Shown piece by piece: positions 22,021 to 30,266 of a stretch of DNA of 64,000 bases; positions within the stretch are counted from its first letter, which is position 1, and every line of letters starts with the position of its first letter. Origin of the DNA: Sediminivirga luteola (GTDB taxonomy: Bacteria; Actinomycetota; Actinomycetes; Actinomycetales; Brevibacteriaceae); the NCBI RefSeq assembly GCF_014639315.1, contig NZ_BMFY01000008.1, positions 124,001 to 188,000 on the forward strand, read 5' to 3'. The translations under genes were made by a program, and so were the position numbers. The notes under the pieces are model-generated. The model was not told the origin of the DNA and searched no databases. It saw only the letters and a program-made list of their open reading frames with translations.

Positions 22021-22713
22021 ATGTTCTCCCCGAACTGGTCCCCACGGGCAACCCGGCCTGCGCGCAACGATCCCCATTCGGTGCGCAGGCCGGGTTGCTT
22101 CCACAGCAGAGCGGCGGCTGCGATGTCCGCTGTGCTCGTGCTGGGTCTTGCTGCTGGCTGTGCTGCCGAAGAGCCGGCAGACGTACCCCCTGTCACCGAG
22201 CAGTCGAGCACGTCTGCGGAACCGGAGGTTCTACCGGGGCCGGCCGATGGCGTGGAGATGACCGTTGCCGAGGGGTTGGAACTCACGCCGGAAGAGCGAG
22301 CGGCCGCGGAGGAAGCGGTTGAGGCGTTACGAGCGGCACTCAACTTTGAGGACGCCGCGTTACGGAATGGTGGCGTTCCCCCTGGTGATCCGCGTGATGT
22401 TTATTCGGGGGAAGCGTTGGCTGAGTTTGAGTTGTTTTCACGCACCTACCAGGAGGAGGGATATAAGCGTACGGGTCAGTTGTCGTATGAATTCTTGCGT
22501 CTTGAGGGGATCTCAAGCGACGTGGATAACGACGTAAGTGTTCGTGCTTCTTATTGCTTCGACATGAGTGATCTCTTGGTTCTTGACGAACTTGACTCCG
22601 AGGTGGACGCTGGGGAAAGTGGCGACGAAGTCTATGCGGAAGTCAGCTTGACATCTGCGAGAGGTGCGTGGAAACTCACTGAGATTGTTGAGATGTCGGA
22701 TGCATGTCAGTAA
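22021..22713 (+). CDS. Putative secreted lipoprotein, possibly NTF2-like
   Basis: Not recognised with certainty. From ATG 22021 the protein has 230 residues: an arginine-rich N-terminal region, a hydrophobic stretch AAAAMSAVLVLGLAAGC that ends in a lipobox-like cysteine, an acidic linker, then a domain starting LTPEERAAAEEAVEALRAAL and ending in strands (VSVRASYCFDMSDLL, GAWKLTEIVEMSDAC) that suggest an NTF2/SnoaL-like fold (inference). GTG 22081 and ATG 22123 are alternative starts. From about 22380 the codon use is clearly less GC-rich than neighbours (TTG, TTT, GTT frequent), a sign of transfer. It overlaps the PKD gene by 14 bases. Confidence 0.6.
   Translation: MFSPNWSPRATRPARNDPHSVRRPGCFHSRAAAAMSAVLVLGLAAGCAAEEPADVPPVTEQSSTSAEPEVLPGPADGVEMTVAEGLELTPEERAAAEEAVEALRAALNFEDAALRNGGVPPGDPRDVYSGEALAEFELFSRTYQEEGYKRTGQLSYEFLRLEGISSDVDNDVSVRASYCFDMSDLLVLDELDSEVDAGESGDEVYAEVSLTSARGAWKLTEIVEMSDACQ
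22049..22097. repeat. Perfect 15-bp inverted repeat (strong hairpin) in the 5' part of the lipoprotein gene
   Basis: CAACCCGGCCTGCGC (22049-22063) is the exact reverse complement of 22083-22097. Two more pairs (a G-U at 64/82 and C-G at 65/81) extend it to 17 pairs around a 15-base loop. The 3' arm contains the in-frame GTG 22081. It could be a terminator for the HNH gene, an attenuator, or a structure hiding a start codon. No U-run follows. Confidence 0.75.
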
Positions 22714-23566
22714 GTGCAGGCGACTTTTGTTATGGGTTTTCGAGGTTTTCCTGTCCGTGGCACTTTTGGGCGCGCTCTTTGAGGCGGTAACCCCGGCGGT
22801 AGCGTTCAGTCCACAGTGCCGGATTACTCATATCGGACAGTGCCACAATAAAGACCGCATCCCCCGCCCCAACCCTGACCGCTCGGGCAGCGGGGAATCC
22901 GGTCGGGAATCGGGCCGTCAGGCTGGTGGTGGTACGGGGCGGGAGAGCGGGCGCGGGCCAGGGAGTTCCCCGGCTGGGGATGGTGGCCCGCAGCTGCAGT
23001 GCAACCAGGAATACGGCGACGCGACTTTCCGGTGTCCCGATGCGGAACCGGGTGGCGGCGGCCCCTCCGGCGGGGAACAAGTGCAGATCAGCCTTCCGGA
23101 CATCGTCCGTGAGGAATTCCAGAACTTCGATATCCCGCCGTCGGTCATCCACTCGTCACCCGACGGGTGGGGCGTCTCTCAGCGCAAGACCGGATTCTGG
23201 GCGGATTCTTCGACCCGCGAATTCGACATGACGCTGCTGGGGGTGCCGGTGCGTGTCCGGGCGACTCCGGTGGAGTACCGCTGGGACTTCGGCGACGGCC
23301 AGAGCGAGACGACGAACTCCGCTGGGGCGCGGCCGCGCGAAGGCGAGGATCCGGCATTCGCCCATGTCTACCGCAAAGCCGGCACGTACACGGTTCGCCT
23401 CACCACCGTCTATCGCGGTGAGTTCTCCGTTGACGGCGGAGGCTGGATGCCGATTGCCGGCCGCGCCGCCATCGCCTCCGAACCGGTGCAGATGACCATC
23501 TACCGTTACCACCGGTATCTCGTCGACGAGGACTGCGTGCAGAACCCCGGTGGTCCAGACTGCTGA
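22700..23566 (+). CDS. Secreted PKD-domain protein
   Basis: The 288-residue protein starts MHVSKCRRLLLW, with a basic n-region and a hydrophobic segment (about 12-35) ending in a likely signal peptidase site near PAVAFS. It continues with a Gly/Ser/Arg-rich linker (about 50-95) and one PKD-like immunoglobulin-fold domain: VEYRWDFGDGQSE, then FAHVYRKAGTYTVRLTT. These are the family WDFGDG and H-Y---G-Y-V motifs. Paired cysteines may form disulphides outside the cell. ATG 22700 overlaps the preceding lipoprotein gene, so the two are probably made together and could interact at the cell surface (inference). Function unknown. Confidence 0.75.
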   Translation: MHVSKCRRLLLWVFEVFLSVALLGALFEAVTPAVAFSPQCRITHIGQCHNKDRIPRPNPDRSGSGESGRESGRQAGGGTGRESGRGPGSSPAGDGGPQLQCNQEYGDATFRCPDAEPGGGGPSGGEQVQISLPDIVREEFQNFDIPPSVIHSSPDGWGVSQRKTGFWADSSTREFDMTLLGVPVRVRATPVEYRWDFGDGQSETTNSAGARPREGEDPAFAHVYRKAGTYTVRLTTVYRGEFSVDGGGWMPIAGRAAIASEPVQMTIYRYHRYLVDEDCVQNPGGPDC

Positions 23567-23584
23567 GCGGAACCGATGACCCTC

Positions 23585-23590
23585 TAAGCT
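23585..23590 (+). promoter_or_regulatory. -10 box of a leaderless fmt promoter
   Basis: TAAGCT lies 7 bases before the fmt GTG at 23598 and 18 bases after the PKD gene stop. Confidence 0.55.
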
Positions 23591-23597
23591 GGACCGC

Positions 23598-24593
23598 GTG
23601 AAAATCGTCTTCGCCGGAACCCCCGAGCCGGCCGTGCCCTCGCTGCGCGCACTGGCCGGCAGCTCCCATCAGGTGGTGTCCGTGCTGACCCGGCCCGACG
23701 CCCCTCTCGGCCGCAAGCGCGTCCTGACGCCTAGCCCGGTGAAACGGGCCGCCCTGGAACTCGGCATCCCGGTGCTCGAAGCCGACCGTCTACGCGGAGA
23801 CGTCCTCACCACGCTCGAAGAGCTCGCCCCGGATCTCATCGCCGTCGTCGCCTACGGTGCCCTGGCCGGTCCCCGCGCCCTGGCCATCGCCCCCTGGCTC
23901 AACCTCCACTTCTCCCTGCTGCCGGACTACCGTGGAGCCGCACCGGTGCAGCACGCCGTGATCGACGGCCGCGAGACCACGGGAGTGACGGTCTTCCGAC
24001 TCGACTCGGGTATGGACACCGGCCCCATCCTGCATCAGCGCGCCACCCCCATCGGCCCCGACGAGACCGCCGGGCAGCTCCTGGCCAGGCTCGCCGCCGA
24101 GGGCGCCGGCGACCTGCTCCGCACCGTCGATCTGCTCGCCTCCGGCGGTCTGGAGGAACAGCCTCAACCGGTGACCGGCAGCCACGCACCCAAACTCGGC
24201 AGCGCCGATGCCCGCCTCGACTTCGGCGATCCCGCCGCGGAGGTCTACAACCGCTACCGGGGCGTCACGCCTGCCCCCGGCGCATGGACCCTGCTGGCCG
24301 GGGGCGAACCGGAACCGCAGCGCCGCGCCAAGCTCATCGAGCTCATGCCCGCGCCGTCCGGGTCTCCCGAGGTGCCTGCCGGTTCCCTGCTGGTCCACGA
24401 CGGGCGGGTGCTCGCCGGGGCCGCCGACGGCGCCCTTGAACTGCGCCTCATCGCGCCGCCCGGTAAACGTGCCATGCCCGCCGCCGACTTCCTCCGCGGC
24501 CGTCCCGGCGCGCGCTTCGAGACCGGTGCCGGTTCCGGCACTGGTCCCAGCGCCGGAACCGGCACCGAGACACAAACAGGAGACCCCGCATGA
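23598..24593 (+). CDS. fmt: Methionyl-tRNA formyltransferase
   Basis: Formylates initiator Met-tRNA with 10-formyl-tetrahydrofolate. The 331-residue protein begins MKIVFAGTPEPAVPSLRAL and has the catalytic region with LNLHFSLLPDYRGAAPVQ and the D-x-G motif LDSGMDTGPIL, followed by the C-terminal OB domain. The last 20 or so residues are a Gly/Thr-rich tail (GAGSGTGPSAGTGTETQTG). GTG 23598 follows a TAAGCT box by 7 bases, so the mRNA is probably leaderless. The stop overlaps the rsmB ATG. Confidence 0.96.
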   Translation: MKIVFAGTPEPAVPSLRALAGSSHQVVSVLTRPDAPLGRKRVLTPSPVKRAALELGIPVLEADRLRGDVLTTLEELAPDLIAVVAYGALAGPRALAIAPWLNLHFSLLPDYRGAAPVQHAVIDGRETTGVTVFRLDSGMDTGPILHQRATPIGPDETAGQLLARLAAEGAGDLLRTVDLLASGGLEEQPQPVTGSHAPKLGSADARLDFGDPAAEVYNRYRGVTPAPGAWTLLAGGEPEPQRRAKLIELMPAPSGSPEVPAGSLLVHDGRVLAGAADGALELRLIAPPGKRAMPAADFLRGRPGARFETGAGSGTGPSAGTGTETQTGDPA

Positions 24594-26056
24594 ACTCCCG
24601 TCCTCCGCGGCGCAGGCCGGCGGATCCGGCCCGCTCCCTTGCCTACGGCGTGCTGCGTTCCGTGAGCGCCGACGACGCCTACGCCAATCTCATCCTCCCC
24701 GCCCGCCTGCGCCGCGCCGGTCTGCACGGCCGCGACGCGGCCTTCGCCACCGAACTCACCTACGGCACACTCCGCGGGCAGGGGTTCTACGACGCCGTCA
24801 TCGACGCGGCGGCGACACCCGGCAGCCGCATCGACCCCGAGGTGCGCGACGCGCTCCGCCTGGGCGCCCACCAGCTGCTGGGTATGCGGGTCGCCGCCCA
24901 CGCGGCCGTCGACTCCACCGTCGGCCTGGTCCGCTACGAGGTCTCCGCCGGCCCGGCCCGGTTCGCCAACGCCGTGCTGCGCCGCATCGCCGAGCGCTCC
25001 GCCGAGGAGTGGCGGCAGCGCGTCACGGAGGGCAAGAGCGCCCTCGATGCCCTCGCCATCACCGGTTCGCACCCCGCCTGGATCCTGCGCGCCTTCCGGC
25101 AGGCGCTGGTGGCTCACGGCAGCGACCCGAGCGAACTCGCCGCCCTGGTGGAGGCTGACAACGCCGCGCCGGACCCCGTCCTCGCCGCGCTGCCCGGCCT
25201 GATCGACCCCGCCGAGCTGCCGGGGGAGACCACCGGGCTCTCCCCGGTCGCCAAGCGGCTGCGCGGGCAGGCCCCCGCCGATCTTCCCGCCGTCGCCGCC
25301 GGCCGGGCCCGCGTCCAGGACGAGGGTTCCCAGCTCGTCGCCCTGGCCCTGGCACACGCCTCCTCGGCCCTGGACGAGGAGCGCGAATGGCTCGATCTCT
25401 GCGCCGGCCCCGGCGGCAAATCCGCGCTGCTCGCCGCGATCGGCGCCGGCCGGAGCGTCACCCTGACCGCGGTGGAGCCGTCCGAGCATCGTGCCCGGCT
25501 GGTCCGGGACTCGCTCCGCGCGCTGGAGGGCTGGGAAGTGCATGAGGCCGATGGGCGCGAGTTCGGCGCCGCCAACACCGGCCGCTTCTCCCGCGTGCTC
25601 GTCGACGTCCCGTGCACCGGACTCGGGGCGCTGCGCCGCCGGCCCGAATCCAGATGGCGCCGCTCGCCTAAGGACCTGCCGCAGCTGGCGCCACTCCAGC
25701 GGGAGCTCCTCGCCGCCGGCCTGAACGCGCTGGCACCCGGCGGGGTGCTCGCCTATGCCACCTGCTCGCCCCATCCCGCCGAGACCATCGCCGTCGTCGA
25801 CGACGTCCTCGGCAGACAAGGGGGTGAACAGGCCGGGACGCAGACCGGCCCCGCCGTCCTGGAGGTCCTCGACGCCCCGGCCGTCCTCGCCGACGTCACC
25901 GGATCGGAGCCGGAATCCTTCGCCTCCGTGGCCAAAACCGCCCCGGGTCAGGAGCCGGGCCCCGATGGCGCACCCGCCACCGGCCGGCTCGCCCAGCTGT
26001 GGCCCCACCGTCACGGCACCGACGGGATGTTCCTGGCTCTGCTGCGCAAGCGCTGA
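24590..26056 (+). CDS. rsmB: 16S rRNA m5C967 methyltransferase RsmB/Fmu
   Basis: SAM-dependent 5-methylcytosine methyltransferase of 16S rRNA. The 488-residue protein has an N-terminal NusB-like RNA-binding domain (about 10-150: [20 protein letters not shown]) and a C-terminal Rossmann methyltransferase domain with the SAM loop [16 protein letters not shown], motif [18 protein letters not shown] and motif [13 protein letters not shown]. Both conserved cysteines are present. The ATG overlaps the fmt stop. fmt-rsmB-rpe is conserved in actinobacteria. Confidence 0.94.
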   Translation: MNSRPPRRRPADPARSLAYGVLRSVSADDAYANLILPARLRRAGLHGRDAAFATELTYGTLRGQGFYDAVIDAAATPGSRIDPEVRDALRLGAHQLLGMRVAAHAAVDSTVGLVRYEVSAGPARFANAVLRRIAERSAEEWRQRVTEGKSALDALAITGSHPAWILRAFRQALVAHGSDPSELAALVEADNAAPDPVLAALPGLIDPAELPGETTGLSPVAKRLRGQAPADLPAVAAGRARVQDEGSQLVALALAHASSALDEEREWLDLCAGPGGKSALLAAIGAGRSVTLTAVEPSEHRARLVRDSLRALEGWEVHEADGREFGAANTGRFSRVLVDVPCTGLGALRRRPESRWRRSPKDLPQLAPLQRELLAAGLNALAPGGVLAYATCSPHPAETIAVVDDVLGRQGGEQAGTQTGPAVLEVLDAPAVLADVTGSEPESFASVAKTAPGQEPGPDGAPATGRLAQLWPHRHGTDGMFLALLRKR

Positions 26057-26081
26057 GGACCGGCCGGCGTCCGGCGGCCAC

Positions 26082-26087
26082 TAGACT
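26082..26087 (+). promoter_or_regulatory. -10 box of a leaderless rpe promoter
   Basis: TAGACT lies 7 bases before the rpe GTG at 26095, in the 38-base gap after rsmB. Confidence 0.55.
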
Positions 26088-26094
26088 TTCGCTC

Positions 26095-26751
26095 GTGGCT
26101 ATCGCGATCAACCCCAGCATCCTGTCCGCCGACTTCGGCCGGCTCGCCGAGGAGGTGCAGCGCATCAGCACCGCCGATGCCGTCCACGCCGATGTGATGG
26201 ACAACGCCTTCGTGCCGAACCTCACCTTCGGCCCCCCGGTGGTGGAGCGCATCGTGCAGGCTTCGCCGATCCCGGTGGACGCGCATCTGATGATCAACGA
26301 CGCCGACCGCCACGCCCCGGCCTATGCGGACCTCGGCTGCGCCTCCGTCACCTTCCACCTGGAGGCCTCCGCCGCGCCCATCCGAACCGCCCGGGAGCTG
26401 CGGCGCCGCGGCGCCCGCGCCTCCGTCGCCATCCGCCCGGCCACCCCGGTGGACGGGCTGCTCGACATCCTCGACGAGTTCGACCAGATCCTCGTGATGA
26501 CCGTCGAGCCCGGCTTCGGCGGACAGGCGTTCCTGCCGTCGATGATGGCCAAGGTCCGCCGGCTCCGCACCGCCATCGACGCCGCGGGGCTGAGCACCGC
26601 CCTCCAGGTGGACGGTGGCATCTCCACCGAAACCGCGGGCCAGGCCGCCGATGCCGGGGCGACCGTGCTCGTCGCCGGTTCCGCGGTCTACGGCGCCGAG
26701 GACCCGGCCGCCGCCATCGCCGAGTTGCGCACCCGCGCCGAGCAGCGATGA
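26095..26751 (+). CDS. rpe: Ribulose-phosphate 3-epimerase
   Basis: Interconverts ribulose 5-phosphate and xylulose 5-phosphate in the pentose phosphate pathway. The 218-residue TIM barrel shows [56 protein letters not shown] and the phosphate-binding [14 protein letters not shown] 26095 gives the family N-terminus [14 protein letters not shown] and lies 7 bases after a TAGACT box. The stop overlaps the pnuC-like ATG (ATGA). Confidence 0.96.
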   Translation: MAIAINPSILSADFGRLAEEVQRISTADAVHADVMDNAFVPNLTFGPPVVERIVQASPIPVDAHLMINDADRHAPAYADLGCASVTFHLEASAAPIRTARELRRRGARASVAIRPATPVDGLLDILDEFDQILVMTVEPGFGGQAFLPSMMAKVRRLRTAIDAAGLSTALQVDGGISTETAGQAADAGATVLVAGSAVYGAEDPAAAIAELRTRAEQR

Positions 26752-27407
26752 TCGAGCTGCTGTCCTGGCTGAACCATCCGGCCTTCGAACTGGCCGGGCG
26801 GCCGGTGCCCTACTCCGATCTGTTCGGCAACATCTGCGCTCTGGGCACCGTGGTGCTCGCACTGCGCCGGAGCATCTGGGCCTGGCCCGTGCAGATCCTC
26901 GGCTCGGTGCTGCTGTTCGCCGCCAGCGTCTCCGCGCATCTGGGCGGCAACGCCTCCCGCCAGGTGGTCATCATCGCTGCGGCCATCTGGGGCTGGACCC
27001 AGTGGCGCAAGGCCAAGGCGCAGAACGACGGGGAAGTGGTGGTCCGCTGGGCGACCTGGAAGGAGCGGCTGATCCTGCTGGCCGCGCTGCTGCTGGGTAC
27101 GGCTGCGTTCGCCGCGATCCTGCATGCCGGAGACTGGTCGTGGAACCCGATCCCGGACGCCTACATCTTCGTCGGCAGCGTGGTCGCCATGTACGCCCAG
27201 GGCAAAGCCATCGTGGAGTTCTGGTTCGTCTGGCTGGCGGTGGATCTGGTGGGCATCCCGCTGGCGATCGCCGGCGGGCTCGTGTTCTCCGGTGTGGTGT
27301 ACTTCATCTTCCTCATCATGGTCCTCATCGGCCTGCGCGACTGGGCCCGGCGCAGCACCCGCAGAGCCGCGTTCCCGCAGGGACCGGCCCGCGACCTCGG
27401 CGCCTGA
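26748..27407 (+). CDS. PnuC-family vitamin transporter
   Basis: Membrane facilitator of the PnuC family, whose members take up nicotinamide riboside (PnuC), riboflavin (RibM/PnuX) or thiamine (PnuT). The 219-residue protein has about seven transmembrane segments and the family features [24 protein letters not shown] and [17 protein letters not shown]. The substrate cannot be decided here: no nadR or nrtR gene, thi gene or riboflavin synthesis gene is nearby. It is translationally coupled to rpe, which in many actinobacteria sits near riboflavin genes, so riboflavin is a reasonable alternative to nicotinamide riboside. Confidence 0.8.
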   Translation: MIELLSWLNHPAFELAGRPVPYSDLFGNICALGTVVLALRRSIWAWPVQILGSVLLFAASVSAHLGGNASRQVVIIAAAIWGWTQWRKAKAQNDGEVVVRWATWKERLILLAALLLGTAAFAAILHAGDWSWNPIPDAYIFVGSVVAMYAQGKAIVEFWFVWLAVDLVGIPLAIAGGLVFSGVVYFIFLIMVLIGLRDWARRSTRRAAFPQGPARDLGA

Positions 27408-27426
27408 AGCGCCCCTCGCGGTGTCC

Positions 27427-27432
27427 TATGCT
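27427..27432 (+). promoter_or_regulatory. -10 box of a leaderless hisE promoter
   Basis: TATGCT lies 6 bases before the hisE GTG at 27439. Confidence 0.5.
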
Positions 27433-27438
27433 TGTCGG

Positions 27439-27702
27439 GTGAAGACATTCGAGCAGCTCTTCGCCGAGCTCCAGCACAAGGCCGCCACCCGCCCCGAGGG
27501 ATCGGGCACCGTCGCCCAGCTGGACGCCGGCGTGCATGCCATCGGCAAGAAAGTCGTCGAGGAGGCGGCCGAGGTCTGGATGGCTGCGGAGTACGAATCC
27601 GACCGTGCCCTCGCCGAGGAGATCTCCCAGCTGCTCTACCACCTCCAGGTGCTCATGGTCGCCAAGGGCCTGAGCCTCGAGGACGTCTACACCGAACTCT
27701 AG
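27439..27702 (+). CDS. hisE: Phosphoribosyl-ATP pyrophosphatase
   Basis: Hydrolyses PR-ATP to PR-AMP, second step of histidine synthesis. The 87-residue all-helical protein has the MazG-like metal motif [15 protein letters not shown] and [23 protein letters not shown] 27439 follows a TATGCT box by 6 bases and gives [11 protein letters not shown], the usual N-terminus. hisG follows 12 bases later behind an AAAAAGGA site. The next enzyme, HisI, is encoded separately at 32604. Confidence 0.95.
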   Translation: MKTFEQLFAELQHKAATRPEGSGTVAQLDAGVHAIGKKVVEEAAEVWMAAEYESDRALAEEISQLLYHLQVLMVAKGLSLEDVYTEL

Positions 27703-27714
27703 AAAAAGGACCCC

Positions 27715-28560
27715 ATGCTCCGCGTCGCCGTCCCCAACAAGGGCTCCCTGTCCGAGTCCGCCATCTCCATGCTCAAGGAAGCCGGCTACGCCATGCGGCG
27801 TGAGCCCAAGTCCCTCGTCCACCGCGACCAGCGCAACGAGGTCGAGTTCTTCTATCTGCGCCCCCGCGACATCGCCGTCTACGTCGGCGAGGGCATCCTG
27901 GACCTGGGCATCACGGGCCGTGATCTGCTCGGCGACTCCGTCACCACCGCCGAGGAGACCCTGGCGCTGGGCTTCGGCCGCTCCACCTTCCGCTACGCCG
28001 CCCCGGCCGGCACCATGACCAGGATCGAGGACCTGCGCGGCAAGCGCATCGCCACCAGCTACCCGAACCTGGTGGACAGGGACCTCGCCGCGCGCGGCAT
28101 CGAAGCGCGCACCGTCAAACTCGACGGCGCCGTCGAGGTCTCGGTCGAACTGGGCGTCGCCGATGCCATCGCGGACGTCGTGGAGACCGGCAGCACCCTG
28201 CGCGCCGCCGGCCTGGAGACCTTCGGGGAACCGCTCATGCACAGTGAGGGAGTGCTCATCGCCCGCTCCGGCGCGGAGCTGAGCCCGGCCGCCGAGGTGC
28301 TCGGCCGGAGGCTGAAGAACGTCCTCGTGGCCCGCCGCTACGTGATCATGGACTACGACGTGCAGCGGCAGCACCTCGACGAGTGCCTCGCCGTCACTCC
28401 CGGCATGGAATCGCCCACCGTCTCCGATCTGAAGGATCCCGCCTGGGTGGCGGTCCGCACGATGGTGCCCGCCGACGACGTCAACACCGTCATGGACACC
28501 GTCTACGAGAAGGGCGCCCGCGCGATCCTGGTGACCCGCATTGGCTACTGCCGCATCTGA
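27715..28560 (+). CDS. hisG: ATP phosphoribosyltransferase (long form)
   Basis: First and feedback-controlled enzyme of histidine synthesis, joining ATP and PRPP. The 281-residue long form has LRVAVPNKGSLSESAISMLKE, the D-GITGRDLLGD loop, the PRPP-binding VELGVADAIADVVETGSTLR, and a C-terminal ACT-like regulatory domain (about 205-281) where histidine binds. It needs no HisZ partner. ATG 27715 has a good AAAAAGGA site. The 3' end overlaps the next gene by 20 bases. Confidence 0.96.
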   Translation: MLRVAVPNKGSLSESAISMLKEAGYAMRREPKSLVHRDQRNEVEFFYLRPRDIAVYVGEGILDLGITGRDLLGDSVTTAEETLALGFGRSTFRYAAPAGTMTRIEDLRGKRIATSYPNLVDRDLAARGIEARTVKLDGAVEVSVELGVADAIADVVETGSTLRAAGLETFGEPLMHSEGVLIARSGAELSPAAEVLGRRLKNVLVARRYVIMDYDVQRQHLDECLAVTPGMESPTVSDLKDPAWVAVRTMVPADDVNTVMDTVYEKGARAILVTRIGYCRI

Positions 28561-28993
28561 TCCGGACCTGCGTCCCTTCCGGCCGACGCTGATGCGGCTG
28601 GTCTGCATCCCCCTGTCCGCCGGCATCGTGATCGCGTTCGTGGTCCTCGCGGTCGCCGTCACCGGCGTCGGCTGGCAGCCCTGGCACGCCTGGGACATGA
28701 TCTGGATGATCGGCATCGGCGTGCTGCTGGGCGGGATCGGCCTGCGCTTCGGCTTCGTGCAGGCAGTCCCGGACGCCGAGGGTCTCACGGTGCGCAACGT
28801 CCTGCGCAGCCGTCGCCTGGCCTGGCCGCAGATCATCGGTGCCAGCTTCAACCTCCCCGCGGGGGACCCCTGGGTCAGCCTGGACCTCACCGACGGGACC
28901 ACCGTCCAGGTGATGGGCATCCAGGCCGCCGATGGCGCCCGGGCCCAGGCGGAGGTGCGCCGGCTCCGGGAGCTCATCGCCCGCTACGGCTGA
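28541..28993 (+). CDS. Small membrane protein with PH-like domain after hisG
   Basis: Function unknown. The 150-residue protein has two N-terminal transmembrane segments (about 20-43 and 52-72), then a soluble domain DAEGLTVRNVLRSRRLAWPQ ... WVSLDLTDGTTVQVMGIQ, the pattern of bacterial PH (bPH2/DUF2581-like) domains. The TTG start 28541 overlaps hisG by 20 bases; ATG 28589 is an alternative, but it would remove the first part of the N-terminal region. PH-domain proteins often follow hisG in actinobacteria. A role in the pathway is unproven. Confidence 0.75.
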   Translation: MATAASDPDLRPFRPTLMRLVCIPLSAGIVIAFVVLAVAVTGVGWQPWHAWDMIWMIGIGVLLGGIGLRFGFVQAVPDAEGLTVRNVLRSRRLAWPQIIGASFNLPAGDPWVSLDLTDGTTVQVMGIQAADGARAQAEVRRLRELIARYG

Positions 28994-29025
28994 CCGGGGC
29001 CCGAGGCCGGCGGCGAGGGCTGAGC

Positions 29026-29053
29026 TAGGATGACGACGGACACCGACGTCGTC
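29026..29053 (+). promoter_or_regulatory. Promoter -10 box with adjacent 7-bp inverted repeat
   Basis: TAGGAT (29026-29031) is followed at once by GACGACG (29032-29038) and its reverse complement CGTCGTC (29047-29053), 8 bases apart. The repeat covers the expected start of transcription of the CoA-transferase gene and could be an operator or a short hairpin before the GAAGGAAGG site. Confidence 0.4.
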
Positions 29054-29069
29054 GAAGGAAGGCTCTCCT

Positions 29070-30251
29070 ATGACCGCCCCTGACAGTTTCCCCCTGAGCG
29101 GCTACACCGTAGTCGATCTGTCCCGTGCGCTGGCCGGCCCGCACGCCGGCATGATGCTCGGCGATCTGGGGGCGCGCGTCATCAAGGTGGAGAGCCCCGG
29201 CCGCGGCGACGACACCCGGTCCTGGGGGCCGCCCTTCATCGGGCCCGACGACGATCCGCAGGCCACCTACTACCTGTCCTGCAACCGCAACAAGGAGTCC
29301 ATCGCCCTCGACCTGAAGTCGGACGATGGCCGGGACACCCTGACCGCGATGGTCGAGCGCGCCGATGTGCTGATCGAGAACTTCCGCGGCGGCGTCCTGG
29401 ACCGGCTGGGCTTCACGGTGGAGCGCCTGCACGAGCTCAACCCCCGGCTGGTCATCCTCTCCATCACCGGTTTCGGCCACGACGGCCCCGAGGCCAGCCG
29501 CGCCGGCTACGACCAGATCGCCCAGGGCGAGGCCGGCCTGATGTCGCTCACCGGTTCCGGGCCGGAGGACTACCAGCGCGTGGGCGTGCCGATCGCGGAT
29601 CTGCTGGCCGGCATGAACGGCGCCTACGGCGTGCTCGCGGCGCTGCTGGAACGCGAGCGCACCGGCAAGGGCAAAGTGGTGCGCACCTCGCTCATCGCCG
29701 GGATCGTCGGCGTGCACGCCTTCCAGGGCACCCGGGCCACCGTCGCCGGGCAGGATCCCCGTCCCGGCGGCAACCACCATCCCTCGCTCGTGCCCTACGG
29801 GCTGTTCCGCTGCAAGGACGGCGCGGTGCAGATCGCGGTCGGCAGCGACCGGCTGTGGGAGCGGTTCTGCCAGGCATTCGGCTTGGACCCGCAGGGCGAG
29901 GGCATGAGCACCAACGCCGAGCGCGTCGCCAACCGGGAACGCGTCATCGCCGCGATCGAGGAGGCGTTCGCCGACTACGAGGCGCCCGCCCTGCTGGAAC
30001 GCCTAGCCGAGGCGGGCATCCCCTCCGGCAAGGTCCGCACCCTGCAGGAGGTCTACTCCTGGGAGCAGGCGCTCTCCCAGCGGCTGAAGATCACGGTGGA
30101 ACACCCGGTGCTCGGCGAGTTCGACCTCCCCGGCTCCCCGCTGCGGTTCTTCGACGGGGACCGCGAGACCACCCGCACCGAGCACACCGCGCCGCCGCTG
30201 CTCAGCGAGCACGAGCAGAGCATCCGCGAGTGGCTCGGCCAGAGCTCCTGA
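29070..30251 (+). CDS. CaiB/BaiF-type (class III) CoA-transferase
   Basis: Moves CoA between carboxylic acids through an aspartyl-CoA intermediate. The 393-residue protein has the family start GYTVVDLSRALAGPHAGMML, GARVIKVESPGRGDDTR, NRNKESIALDLKS, and the likely nucleophile Asp in VPIADLLAGMNG (about 175). The N-terminal region resembles succinyl-CoA:glutarate transferases more than formyl-CoA transferases, but the substrate cannot be assigned. ATG 29070 follows a GAAGGAAGG site. The carboxyltransferase gene starts 15 bases later, so the two are probably cotranscribed and may act on the same acyl group. Confidence 0.85.
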   Translation: MTAPDSFPLSGYTVVDLSRALAGPHAGMMLGDLGARVIKVESPGRGDDTRSWGPPFIGPDDDPQATYYLSCNRNKESIALDLKSDDGRDTLTAMVERADVLIENFRGGVLDRLGFTVERLHELNPRLVILSITGFGHDGPEASRAGYDQIAQGEAGLMSLTGSGPEDYQRVGVPIADLLAGMNGAYGVLAALLERERTGKGKVVRTSLIAGIVGVHAFQGTRATVAGQDPRPGGNHHPSLVPYGLFRCKDGAVQIAVGSDRLWERFCQAFGLDPQGEGMSTNAERVANRERVIAAIEEAFADYEAPALLERLAEAGIPSGKVRTLQEVYSWEQALSQRLKITVEHPVLGEFDLPGSPLRFFDGDRETTRTEHTAPPLLSEHEQSIREWLGQSS

Positions 30252-30266
30252 CGAGGGGACCGTAAG

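Noticed and set aside
22706-23566. PKD protein starting within the earlier in-frame ATG at 22664
   Set aside because: That would extend far into the lipoprotein gene and remove the clean signal peptide. ATG 22700 gives a basic n-region followed directly by the hydrophobic core.
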